From NCBI GenBank assembly GCA_964436935.1, contig CAYTES010000015.1, positions 1 to 26,663 on the forward strand: DNA of 26,663 nucleotides. The letters run 5' to 3'. Every line of letters starts with the position of its first letter. Position 1 is the first letter of the stretch. The position numbers and the translations under genes were made by a program. Source of the DNA: CAYTES01 sp964436935 (GTDB taxonomy: Bacteria; Patescibacteriota; Gracilibacteria; UBA1369; UBA12473). The notes beneath the pieces are model-generated. The model was not told the origin of the DNA and searched no databases. It was given only the letters and a program-made list of their open reading frames with translations. Shown here in pieces: positions 7,849-15,129 of this stretch.

Positions 7849-7881
7849 ATATTATAATAAATTCATTATTTGTCAAATAAT
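7849..7881 (-). promoter_or_regulatory. promoter with palindromic operator over the -35 box
   Basis: On the minus strand TTGACA (7871-7876) and TAATAT (7849-7854) are 16 bp apart; an overlapping TATAAT at 7851-7856 would give 14 bp. The -35 box sits inside a perfect 17-bp palindrome, ATTATTTG-T-CAAATAAT (7865-7881). A dimeric repressor bound there would block polymerase. The leader of about 90 nt to the membrane-protein gene contains a small hairpin, GATCCG-AACCC-CGGATC on the minus strand. Confidence 0.6.
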
Positions 7882-7904
7882 AATCCTTTTTCCATAGAGC
7901 CAGA

Positions 7905-9119
7905 TTAATGATGCGGCAAGGTCGATTCCTCTTCATAGGGGATTGCCCTTGAGGGTTGAAGTCGCGTTGCTGCGAGTATCGTTGCTGTCAGTGTAAAGAT
8001 GAGGGCTCCGACCAGGAATGCCATATGGTACCCACTGAGCAGGGCACTGAGTTGATCCAATCCTGATTCCAGTTCCGTTGCTGTTCGTGCCGCCGCAAGG
8101 CTGGCCAGAACCGCTAATCCCAGTGCGCCGCCCATCATGAAGGAGGTGTTCACTATGCCTGAAGCTAAGCCGGAATCTTTGGTGGGTACGTCACTCATTG
8201 CCGCTAGAAGTAGGGGGTTGAACGCCATTCCCGAACCAATCCCTAAGATGATCATGCTGGGTAATACATGCAGCAGGAAGCTTCCGTTGACCGGAGCTAT
8301 TACTAATAATGCGAGTCCTATAGTCAGGAGTAGCAGTTCTACCGTGAGCGGTCCTCGAATTCCGAAGCGGACGACCAGTTTGGCGGAAAGTCCGAGTGAA
8401 AAGGCGGCCATGATCAAATTTGCAGGGAGAAAAGAGAGTCCGACTTGAAGAGGTGTGTACCCCAATATGAGCTGGAGATAGAGTGCGGAAAGAAAAAACC
8501 ACGCAAATACTCCTCCGGCCCACAAAATTCCAATGGCATTTGCCGTGGCTAAGTTGCGCAATTTGAAAAGACGTAGGGGCATGAGCGGTGCTTTGACTCG
8601 TGATTCGATTATTAAAAAGAGGATCAGTAGCGCGGCGGCACCGCTCAGTTGTCCCAGGGTTTGCGGGGAGGTCCAGCCCACCTGGTTTCCATTCACGATG
8701 GCGTACACGGCCAAGAGCATTCCTGCCGTAACGGTGATGGCGCCGGTAGTATCAAGTCGGCCTTTTTCAGACGACCCCGGAGTTGTGGGGAGCAGTTTGA
8801 GGCTGAGCGCAACCCCCCCGATTCCCAAGGGGAGATTCACTAAGAAGATCCAATGCCAGTCCAATGAATTGGTGAGAATTCCTCCGAGGAGCACACCGAG
8901 CGATCCACCTCCGGAGTTCACAAACCCATAGATTCCCATGGCCTTGGCTCGTTCCACAGGTTTCGTGAAAAGGTTCATGACCAAGGAAAGTGCGACCGCT
9001 GCAACGATAGCGCCTCCAAACCCTTGGATGGCTCGTGCCGCAATAAGGAATACTTGTGAGGGAGCCAGTCCGCAGGCCAGTGAGGCGACCGTGAACAGCA
9101 CGATTCCAATGAGAAACAA
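7905..9119 (-). CDS. MFS exporter, DHA2 (EmrB/QacA-like), main part of a frameshifted gene
   Basis: This open frame encodes about 404 aa from a TTG at 9119, but it lacks the first two to three membrane helices, which lie upstream in another frame (9154-9354). What remains has about eleven to twelve hydrophobic helices. It includes the family segment RAIQGFGGAIVAAVALSLV, GSLGVLLGGILTNSLDWHWIFLVNLPLG (the motif C region of 14-helix drug:H+ antiporters) and a late SGLASGIVNTSFMMGGALG. One extra base at about 9153 breaks the motif A region; removing it restores LLLGGRLGDLFGQRR and a full-length protein of about 482 aa. It lies last in the ArsR/SRPBCC gene cluster. A drug or metabolite efflux role follows from the family. 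Whether the gene is dead or only mis-sequenced cannot be decided here. Confidence 0.8.
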   Translation of the reverse strand: MFLIGIVLFTVASLACGLAPSQVFLIAARAIQGFGGAIVAAVALSLVMNLFTKPVERAKAMGIYGFVNSGGGSLGVLLGGILTNSLDWHWIFLVNLPLGIGGVALSLKLLPTTPGSSEKGRLDTTGAITVTAGMLLAVYAIVNGNQVGWTSPQTLGQLSGAAALLILFLIIESRVKAPLMPLRLFKLRNLATANAIGILWAGGVFAWFFLSALYLQLILGYTPLQVGLSFLPANLIMAAFSLGLSAKLVVRFGIRGPLTVELLLLTIGLALLVIAPVNGSFLLHVLPSMIILGIGSGMAFNPLLLAAMSDVPTKDSGLASGIVNTSFMMGGALGLAVLASLAAARTATELESGLDQLSALLSGYHMAFLVGALIFTLTATILAATRLQPSRAIPYEEESTLPHH

Positions 9120-9153
9120 TCGCCGTTGTCCGAAGAGATCCCCCAGCCGTCCG

Positions 9154-9354
9154 CCCCAGGAGTAAAAAGCCTCCGAATGTCAGTAGATAGGCGTTCACCA
9201 CCCAAGCCAGAGAGGCTTCCGAGAATCCGAGGTCATCTCGGATGGAGGGTAGTGCGACATTCACAATAGTGGTGTCGAGGACAATCATTAAGGATCCTAG
9301 ACAAAGGACGAGAAGCGCGAGCCAGCGCGATTTGTCGGGGTGAGATTTGGCCAT
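9154..9354 (-). pseudogene. N-terminal segment of the frameshifted MFS exporter
   Basis: From the ATG at 9354 this frame gives LALLVLCLGSLMIVLDTTIV, then NVALPSIRDDLGFSEASLAW, then VVNAYLLTFGGFLLLG. That is the first two helices of a DHA2 exporter with the conserved LDTTIVNVALP motif (motif D1). After LLLG the frame goes wrong: it reads GRTAGGS, while the neighbouring frame gives the expected GGRLGDLFGQRR. The frame runs on meaninglessly to a stop at 8767. The break maps to GGGGCGG on the coding strand, around 9150-9157. Confidence 0.75.
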
Positions 9355-9436
9355 GTGGCTGGCTTTTGATTCAACTGGAATTGGGGGTATGATTGGCCAT
9401 GAGAGTTTTATTGCGAGTTAATGCTGATTTTTATTC

Positions 9437-9832
9437 TTATTGTTCAAGCAGTGTTTTTAGTTTTTTTAGATCACGCTGTATCGTTTTGGCATCGTCGCTA
9501 AAGGCTTCGTCCGACGTTCCGGGCTGACGGTATAAGGTGAACACTACTTCGCACCCTTTATCATTTCGAAACACCCGCATGGGATTATAAAATTTTTCTC
9601 CCGAGGGTAACGTGACGTCGTGGTCCAAGACACCAAAATTATTTTTTTCGACGAGCTTAATTTTTATTTTCCCTATAGGGGAGTCGGCCATCCATTCCGC
9701 ATTCATTTTTGCTATGGATCCGCTGAGGCCGGTGGCCCAGGAGGGTAGATTTTCCGGATTTGAGGCAAACGCATACACTTCCTCGGGCGTTCGATCGATC
9801 GAGACACTGATCTGTTGCGAGGGGAAAGTCAT
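9437..9832 (-). CDS. SRPBCC family protein (polyketide cyclase/START-like)
   Basis: A 131-aa protein in which ISVSIDRTPEEVYAFASNPENLPSWA is a classic SRPBCC start: an N-terminal beta-strand followed by the helix-loop 'xPexVyaFasdpenlpxW' pattern. Antiparallel strands follow (GKIKIKLVEKN, FGVLDHDVTL, CEVVFTLYR) and a long C-terminal helix (TIQRDLKKLKTLLEQ). The fold makes a hydrophobic ligand cavity. This copy diverges from the three AHSA1-type paralogues upstream and belongs to a different subfamily. It follows the VOC remnant and precedes the MFS gene by 82 bp on the same strand. Ligand unknown. Confidence 0.82.
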   Translation of the reverse strand: MTFPSQQISVSIDRTPEEVYAFASNPENLPSWATGLSGSIAKMNAEWMADSPIGKIKIKLVEKNNFGVLDHDVTLPSGEKFYNPMRVFRNDKGCEVVFTLYRQPGTSDEAFSDDAKTIQRDLKKLKTLLEQ

Positions 9833-9845
9833 GGGAATAAATGGA

Positions 9846-10004
9846 TTAAGCTTTTGGCGTTTTGTCGCAGTTGAGCATCCAGTTCATGCCAAATTTGTTG
9901 GTCAACATGCCAAATGTGGCTCCCCAAAAGGTGTCGGCCAGCGGCATGGTTACTTTTCCTCCTTCGGAAAGTTTAGCAAAAATTCTTTTGATCTCGTCGT
10001 CATT
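9846..10004 (-). pseudogene. 3' remnant of a PhnB-like VOC protein
   Basis: One minus-strand frame reads DDEIKRIFAKLSEGG, then KVTMPLADTFWGATFGMLTN, then KFGMNWMLNC and a stop at 9846. This is the unmistakable C-terminus of PhnB/glyoxalase-like VOC proteins. Immediately upstream the frame hits TAA (10005-10007), no start codon is available, and the AHSA1 gene ends at 10013. Roughly the first two thirds of the gene are therefore missing. Such VOC genes commonly accompany ArsR/SRPBCC clusters, so this is probably a former operon member lost by an internal deletion. Confidence 0.8.
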
Positions 10005-10012
10005 TTATCATT

Positions 10013-10471
10013 CTAGGACATTTTTGCCACATATTCTGCCAAACGATTGAGGGTTTGATTCCCCCCTTCCATGACGCCTGATTCCACCTTTTTATCGCGT
10101 GCTTCTTTGGACGGCAAAAGCATGCGCAAGGTGAGCTGGGTTTTCCCCGCTTGGTACTCAAAGCTGATCGTCACATGAAACTGTTCCGGTTTTTCGTCCG
10201 AGCCGTGGGTGTAGGTCAATCGTTCGGGGGCAACCACCTCCTCAAAGAGAATGCGATTGGGATAGTCGGTGCCATCCGGTCCATGCATGATGAAGCGCCA
10301 GAGGCCACCGGGGCGTATGTCAATTTCGTGAAAGGTGTTGGTGAAACCATTGGGCCCCCACCAGTGGATTAGATGGGAGGGGTCGGTGAACGCTTTCCAG
10401 ACGAGCTCTCGTGGTTTATCGATGAGCCGCGTGAGGACAATTTCTCTGTCGGCAGTGTTGCTTTTGGACAT
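10013..10471 (-). CDS. AHSA1-like SRPBCC protein
   Basis: A 152-aa protein of the activator-of-Hsp90-ATPase-1-like (AHSA1) SRPBCC group. It shows ELVWKAFTDPSHLIHWWGP near the N-terminus, IDIRPGGLWRFIMHGPDG, the strand QFHVTISFEYQAGKTQLTLR and the end GGNQTLNRLAEYVAKM, all highly typical. Bacterial members are small ligand-binding-fold proteins often encoded with ArsR regulators; their ligands are mostly unknown. It lies 44 bp downstream of the next paralogue in the same operon. Its stop abuts the truncated VOC gene, so the deletion that removed that gene's 5' part ended within a few bases of this one. Confidence 0.92.
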   Translation of the reverse strand: MSKSNTADREIVLTRLIDKPRELVWKAFTDPSHLIHWWGPNGFTNTFHEIDIRPGGLWRFIMHGPDGTDYPNRILFEEVVAPERLTYTHGSDEKPEQFHVTISFEYQAGKTQLTLRMLLPSKEARDKKVESGVMEGGNQTLNRLAEYVAKMS

Positions 10472-10515
10472 AAAAGCGTGGGTATTAGTGGGTAATTAAT
10501 TTTTGAGTTATGGAA

Positions 10516-10995
10516 TTAACGTAAACTTTCGCTTAATTTGTCGAAGGATTCGTTCCAACCGGCTTGCGTCATTTCTTTCATTTGCCCGGAAGTCATTCCC
10601 ACATGACGAAGCGTCATTTTGGTCTTTCCATTCTCTTCCTCCAACGTCATTTCTACGGTGAATTCCAACGGAAAATCTCCTTCCATGCCGTAGTGAGAGG
10701 CGGGAACCACATTGCCGTCTTTGTCGGCAAAGCTGTCGGTGCATACCAGCCGTTCCATCGGGACAATTTCAAGATAGGTACCCGTGCTCCAGAAGTCTTG
10801 GCCTTCAGGGGAGCGCATGCAAAAGAGGTATTTCCCTCCCACGCGCAGGTCTATTTTGCAGAGTGGGGCGGTAAAATTTTTCGGTCCCCACCAGCGCATT
10901 GCGTCTTTGGATTTTGTCCACGTGTTCCATACTTTTTTACGCGGGGCGTCGAACACTCGGGTGATGACGAGTTCGTTGGTTTTGACGTCTGACAT
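10516..10995 (-). CDS. AHSA1-like SRPBCC protein
   Basis: A 159-aa AHSA1-type SRPBCC protein with RVFDAPRKKVWNTWTKSKD followed by AMRWWGPKNFTAP, then IDLRVGGKYLFCMRSPEGQ, VPMERLVCTDSFADKDGN and a C-terminal helix preceded by the TLRHVGMTSGQM segment. It is clearly paralogous to the genes on both sides and closest in pattern to the one at 11031, sharing SPEGQDFW against SPDGQDMW and the VPMExxV...SFxD motif. This suggests tandem duplication. Gaps of 35 bp upstream and 44 bp downstream fit one operon under the ArsR promoter. Confidence 0.92.
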   Translation of the reverse strand: MSDVKTNELVITRVFDAPRKKVWNTWTKSKDAMRWWGPKNFTAPLCKIDLRVGGKYLFCMRSPEGQDFWSTGTYLEIVPMERLVCTDSFADKDGNVVPASHYGMEGDFPLEFTVEMTLEEENGKTKMTLRHVGMTSGQMKEMTQAGWNESFDKLSESLR

Positions 10996-11030
10996 ACAAT
11001 GGGGGATTAAAGAATAGGGACCGCACCTTT

Positions 11031-11531
11031 TTATTTGTTCAATGTTTCACTCAAATAGGCCTCGAGCTGATCCCAGGTTCCGGTGAAGCCGATGTGCATG
11101 CTTTCATGATTGTCATTGTACGTTTTGACCTCTTCTTCGGTGGCGTTGATGGCTCTTCCTCGAAGGGTAAGGGTGGTTTTTCCACCGTGTTCTTCCAGTG
11201 TGAAATGGTTCAGCATTTCCAGCGGCCAATTCGGTGCCATGGGATGCCGTGCTGTGTTTCCCTGCTCATCCGAGAATGAGTTCACGAACACGATTTTTTC
11301 CATAGGGACAATTTCTCGATAAACGAATTTTCCCCACATGTCTTGCCCGTCCGGTGACTGCATCCTGTAGTGAAAGAGGCCGCCCGGGCTAAAATTCAAC
11401 GTGGCAACTTTCATGGTTCCCCACCAGTGTTTGAGTCGGTCGACTTCGGTAAAGGCTTTCCAGACCATTTCAAGGGGTGAGTTGAAGGTTCGCGTGATTA
11501 CAAACTCTTCTTGGGGGGCGGTGTCTGTCAT
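11031..11531 (-). CDS. AHSA1-like SRPBCC protein coupled to ArsR
   Basis: A 166-aa AHSA1-type SRPBCC protein: TRTFNSPLEMVWKAFTEVD, LKHWWGTMKVATLNFSPGG, MQSPDGQDMWGKFVYREI, then the strand HFTLEEHGGKTTLTLRG and a C-terminal helix. Its ATG overlaps the TGA of the arsR-like gene (ATGA at 11528-11531), which implies translational coupling and a functional link to the regulator. In such pairs the SRPBCC protein is often assumed to bind or sequester the regulator's ligand, but this is not shown. Confidence 0.92.
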   Translation of the reverse strand: MTDTAPQEEFVITRTFNSPLEMVWKAFTEVDRLKHWWGTMKVATLNFSPGGLFHYRMQSPDGQDMWGKFVYREIVPMEKIVFVNSFSDEQGNTARHPMAPNWPLEMLNHFTLEEHGGKTTLTLRGRAINATEEEVKTYNDNHESMHIGFTGTWDQLEAYLSETLNK

Positions 11532-11872
11532 GGGGATGGGGGTAAAGATGATAAATATTGCTCGAGAGAGTCGAGTCGATCATTCCATAGCTTTTCATAG
11601 GTTTTTAGGTACTCGGTGGCCTCTTTGAGCGTGGTGGGGGAGGCGTGAACGAGCTGTTGTTTACCCTGTCGGCGTTTGATGATCAGCTTTGCTTTTTCCA
11701 AAATCTGAAGATGTTTGGAGATGGCGGCGAACGTGAGAGGGTAAGGTTCGGCAATGTCACTGATGGAAAGTTCCTTATGTGAGATCCGTTTGAGTATATC
11801 GCGACGGGTCGGGTCGGCTAAGGATCCGAAGATTGAGTCGAGCTGGAGGGTATTGAGAGTATATTCAACCAT
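11528..11872 (-). CDS. ArsR family winged-helix repressor
   Basis: A 114-aa regulator with the full ArsR winged-helix signature: LADPTRRDILKRI, then the helix-turn-helix SISDIAEPYPLTFAAISKHL, QILEKAKLIIKRRQGKQQLV (recognition helix and wing), and a C-terminal dimerisation helix. No CxC metal-binding pair is present, so it is not a classical As/Cd/Zn sensor; it belongs to the group typically paired with AHSA1-type SRPBCC genes. It is the first gene of the minus-strand operon that runs to the MFS gene. The promoter places the start within a few bases of the ATG, so the message looks leaderless. It probably represses its own operon. Confidence 0.93.
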   Translation of the reverse strand: MVEYTLNTLQLDSIFGSLADPTRRDILKRISHKELSISDIAEPYPLTFAAISKHLQILEKAKLIIKRRQGKQQLVHASPTTLKEATEYLKTYEKLWNDRLDSLEQYLSSLPPSP

Positions 11873-11880
11873 CTAGTTGA

Positions 11881-11909
11881 ATGATAGGCCTGAGTATGAA
11901 TAGAGTCAA
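11881..11909 (-). promoter_or_regulatory. promoter of the arsR-SRPBCC operon, apparently leaderless
   Basis: On the minus strand TTGACT (11904-11909), a 17-bp spacer and TATCAT (11881-11886) predict a start near 11874. The ATG is at 11870-11872, leaving a leader of one or two nucleotides and no room for a Shine-Dalgarno site. I find no convincing palindromic ArsR operator over it. Confidence 0.6.
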
Positions 11910-11983
11910 TTGGATTTTTGTAGTAAGGATTTCGGCTTTGACGCTAAATTTTTTTTGCGTAAACGGAGGAGGTTCGTGTGGGG

Positions 11984-12012
11984 TTGATCCATTTATGAAA
12001 ATTATATAATAT
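11984..12012 (+). promoter_or_regulatory. promoter of the PLP enzyme gene
   Basis: TTGATC (11984-11989), a 17-bp spacer and TAATAT (12007-12012), with an overlapping TATAAT at 12005-12010, predict a start near 12019, some 14 nt before the ATG at 12033. It faces away from the arsR promoter across a gap of about 75 bp, so cross-regulation by ArsR is possible. Confidence 0.55.
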
Positions 12013-12032
12013 AAAATCTTGATTTGATTTTT

Positions 12033-12965
12033 ATGAAACTCACTGGTCCTTTGCCGCTCCCTCATCCTGCTTTATCCGATGCCTTAGGCTGTCGGGTGGA
12101 TGTGCTTGATTTTAGTGGTTTGCCTACGGGGACGCATAAAATATTCAAGGCGGAGCGCGGACTTCATGCAATAAAGTCCCATCATTACAAAAAAGCCATT
12201 GCGCTTTCGTCCGGAAACTATGCGCGTGCTTTGAGTCATGTGGCGCAGGAGATGAGGCAGTTGGTTGTTGTGGCGGTTGGGCGGAAAGTGGCCCACCACA
12301 AGCCTGAAGTGGAGAATGAGTTCGTGGAAGTTGTGTTTATTGAAGACCTGCAGGAGGCCTTTGCGTCGCAAGGGGATTTGTCTTCCCCTGTATTATCTCA
12401 GGCGTATCAAGCTTTGAAAGGGGAGAATCCTTTTGGTGGGCCTCCGGACATCACCAATTTATCTTCCATTGAGCAGATCGAAGAATTTTTGGGGCCTCGC
12501 TCGACATACGATGTCCTTGGAGGGCCGTATGATCAGGTTTTTTGTCCCAATGGCAGCGGGGAGTTGCTGTATGATCTTGCTTTCAATACAACGCTTTCGA
12601 CTCGTTTTTACGGGGTTTCTCCCTTGGATCATCCGTCGATTACCGGGGATGATTTTAATCTGGATTGTTTTCCGAGTTTTGCCGACAAGTTGGTTACGCC
12701 CACGTATCCCCTTCAATGGTCGCACCTTCAGAATGCACTGGATTTTTCACCGAATCAAAAGCAGGTGACCTTTTTGGGAGCCACGGAAGAGGAGTTGCGG
12801 TTGGCCTATCAACTGGCGCAGCACGCAGGATTAACCGTGGAGCCGAGCGGTGCCGCCGCGGTTTCGTTTTTGGTGGAGTCGTTTCGCGAGCGTCATCATC
12901 TGGCGATTCAAGGCAAGGAACGAGTTTTAGTGGTGAATACGGGAAAAGGGCACTCTGAAAAATGA
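12033..12965 (+). CDS. fold-type II PLP-dependent enzyme (threonine synthase/dehydratase-like)
   Basis: The protein has 310 aa from the ATG at 12033; a TTG nine bases earlier is less likely. GTHKIFK holds the probable Schiff-base lysine (K36). SSGNYARAL is the Ser/Asn loop that grips the substrate carboxylate and PLP O3', PNGSGELLYD is the Gly-rich phosphate loop, and VEPSGAAAV is the C-terminal motif of threonine synthase, dehydratase and cysteine synthase relatives. It is soluble. The family makes or breaks C-beta bonds of Ser, Thr or Cys derivatives; the sequence does not fix the reaction. Length is close to the short end of the family, and the N-terminal domain seems compact. Confidence 0.85.
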   Translation: MKLTGPLPLPHPALSDALGCRVDVLDFSGLPTGTHKIFKAERGLHAIKSHHYKKAIALSSGNYARALSHVAQEMRQLVVVAVGRKVAHHKPEVENEFVEVVFIEDLQEAFASQGDLSSPVLSQAYQALKGENPFGGPPDITNLSSIEQIEEFLGPRSTYDVLGGPYDQVFCPNGSGELLYDLAFNTTLSTRFYGVSPLDHPSITGDDFNLDCFPSFADKLVTPTYPLQWSHLQNALDFSPNQKQVTFLGATEEELRLAYQLAQHAGLTVEPSGAAAVSFLVESFRERHHLAIQGKERVLVVNTGKGHSEK

Positions 12966-13020
12966 AATCAATGACTCTCATTCGCATGGATTGGGGTCGT
13001 CGTAGTGGATTTTTTAATGC

Positions 13021-13419
13021 CTAGTTCATGGGGTTCGGCTGAATCACACTGACTCGATTGCCTTCGGTATCCAGGAAGCTGGCATACTTTCCGATGCCGG
13101 GAATGTCCATGGGTTGACCAAGCGGCTTGCCTCCTGCTTCTTCCAGTTTTTTGAGTGATGCGTTGATGTCTTCTACCGCGATCACGACCGAAGGACATTG
13201 TCCCAACTTATCTTCCGGTTTTTTATAGAATCCTCCATTGATCATGCCCGGTTTTTTTGGAAATTTTGTTTGTTCATCTTTTTCACAGGTGTTCATCACC
13301 ACATACTCTCCCATTTCGGGGCCTAACATTTCTGCTTTCCAGCCAAAGGCTTTGGCATAGAAATCCGCCATACGTCCTCGGTCTTCGTAGGGCATTTCGA
13401 AGTGGACAACAGGATCCAT
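13021..13419 (-). CDS. VOC (glyoxalase-like) family protein
   Basis: A 132-aa protein with two beta-alpha-beta-beta-beta halves: VVHFEMPYEDRGRMADFYAKAFGW at the start, and VVIAVEDINASLKKLEEAGGKPLG ... GKYASFLDTEGNRVSVIQP at the end. The N-terminal His (H7) and the terminal acidic position typical of metal-binding VOC enzymes are not both evident, so catalysis is uncertain. Members of this subgroup are often annotated as glyoxalase or bleomycin-resistance-like without evidence. The gene is free-standing, convergent with the PLP gene and divergent from the helicase gene. Confidence 0.9.
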   Translation of the reverse strand: MDPVVHFEMPYEDRGRMADFYAKAFGWKAEMLGPEMGEYVVMNTCEKDEQTKFPKKPGMINGGFYKKPEDKLGQCPSVVIAVEDINASLKKLEEAGGKPLGQPMDIPGIGKYASFLDTEGNRVSVIQPNPMN

Positions 13420-13518
13420 AATATGGAGGCTAAAGAGTAAGAAGAACTTTATTGTAATATGGATTTTGGTCTAAAGCGTTTGTCGATTCGAAGCTTTAGT
13501 GATTATTATACGTTTACT

Positions 13519-15072
13519 ATGTCAAACGATTCCTTCATTGAGCTCAATGAACATTTTGTCTGGGCTTTGGAAAAAATTCAGTTAGGGGAAAATATTTTCA
13601 TTACCGGTCGTGCGGGAACCGGTAAGTCCACCTTGCTCCATTATTTTTGTTCCCAATCAAAAAAACCGATTGTGATTCTGGCGCCCACCGGCGTGGCGGC
13701 CGTGAATGTGAAGGGCCAGACCATTCATCATTTTTTTGGGTTCGGACCCGGTATTACATTGGGAAAGGTGAAAAAAAGGATTTCAGCGGAGAAAAAAAAA
13801 TTATTTGAAAAATTAACCACGATCATCATTGATGAAATTTCAATGGTGCGTGCGGATCTTTTGGACTGCATCGATGCTTTTTTGCGATTTCACGGGTCTC
13901 AAAAGAATAAGCCTTTTGGCGGAGTGCAGATGGTTTTTATCGGTGATCTTTATCAGTTGCCACCCGTGGTGACGTCTCAGGATCGATACACGTTTTCGCA
14001 GTTGTATGAAAGCCCTTATTTTTTTAGCGCGCGTTCGTTTGAAGCTCTCGAGATGACTTTTATCGAACTTGAAAAAGTCTATCGTCAAAAGGATGTTGGG
14101 TTTATTCAAATGCTCAATGCGATTCGAAATAAAACCGCCGAAGCTGGTGATTATCAAAAGATCAATGAGCGGCATGATCCTGATTTTGAGCCGCCGGAAG
14201 GGGAGTTGTATATTTCGTTAACCAGCACGAATGCCGATGCGGATAAAATAAATGATAAAGAAATGCAAAAATTGTCTGGTACGGACGTGGTTTTTCGGGG
14301 AGACGTGGAAGGGGATTTTCCTCCGGCCTATTTGCCGGCCCCGCTGGTGATGAAAATTCGGAAGGGTGCTCAAATCATGATGCTCAATAATGATTCCGGC
14401 GGACGCTGGGTGAATGGCACGGTCGGTAAAATCATCAATATCATTTGTGCCGGATCGTCGGAGCCGGAAATGGTGGAGATTCAACTCTCGGATGGCGTCA
14501 CTCATTTTGTGACCTACAACACTTGGGATGTGTACCATTTTTATCTAAAAAACGGAGAAATTGATTCGAAAAAAGTTGGTTTTTTCACGCAGTTTCCTTT
14601 TCGTATTGCGTTTGCGGTGACCATTCATAAGGCGCAGGGAAAAACGTTTGATAAATTGATCATCGATATCGGTCGCGGCACGTTCGCGCATGGACAGATG
14701 TACGTCGCCTTATCTCGTGCGACAAGTTTAGAGGGCATTGTTTTGAGAAAACCGGTGCTTCCTCAACATGTTTGGCTCGACTGGGCGATTGTGAGTTTTT
14801 TGACAAAATATCAATATGCTCAGTCGGCCAAGCAGCTTTCAACTGAGGATAAGGTGGGGCTTATTGAGCAAGCGATCACTACGAGTCAAAATCTTGAAAT
14901 CATCTATTTGAAGGCAAAAGATGTCAAATCGCATCGTACCATTCGACCTCAATCGGTGGGCGAGATGGATTATAAGGGAGTCACTTTTTTGGGACTTTCC
15001 GCCTATTGCCTCATGCGGAAACAAGCGCGACATTTCAATGTGGAGAAAATTTTGGAGATGAAAATCGTTTAA
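13519..15072 (+). CDS. PIF1-like DNA helicase
   Basis: The protein has 517 aa from the ATG at 13519 (MSNDSF); an upstream in-frame ATG at 13459 would add 20 residues unlike any helicase start. Superfamily 1B motifs are all present: Walker A GRAGTGKST (30-38), PTGVAAVNVKGQTIHHFF (motif Ia), IIIDEISMV (Walker B), FIGDLYQLPPV (motif III), and near the end TIHKAQGKTFDKLIID followed by QMYVALSRA (motifs V and VI). These match the PIF1/RRM3 group rather than RecD. Such helicases unwind 5'-3', resolve G-quadruplexes and R-loops, and are widespread in reduced bacterial genomes. A tail of about 90 residues follows motif VI with no recognisable domain. Confidence 0.93.
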   Translation: MSNDSFIELNEHFVWALEKIQLGENIFITGRAGTGKSTLLHYFCSQSKKPIVILAPTGVAAVNVKGQTIHHFFGFGPGITLGKVKKRISAEKKKLFEKLTTIIIDEISMVRADLLDCIDAFLRFHGSQKNKPFGGVQMVFIGDLYQLPPVVTSQDRYTFSQLYESPYFFSARSFEALEMTFIELEKVYRQKDVGFIQMLNAIRNKTAEAGDYQKINERHDPDFEPPEGELYISLTSTNADADKINDKEMQKLSGTDVVFRGDVEGDFPPAYLPAPLVMKIRKGAQIMMLNNDSGGRWVNGTVGKIINIICAGSSEPEMVEIQLSDGVTHFVTYNTWDVYHFYLKNGEIDSKKVGFFTQFPFRIAFAVTIHKAQGKTFDKLIIDIGRGTFAHGQMYVALSRATSLEGIVLRKPVLPQHVWLDWAIVSFLTKYQYAQSAKQLSTEDKVGLIEQAITTSQNLEIIYLKAKDVKSHRTIRPQSVGEMDYKGVTFLGLSAYCLMRKQARHFNVEKILEMKIV

Positions 15073-15129
15073 GAGTCTCTCGGGTTGTCGGTGGAAGGGC
15101 ATGCGGAAATCTCCAGGTGTTAATACGAC

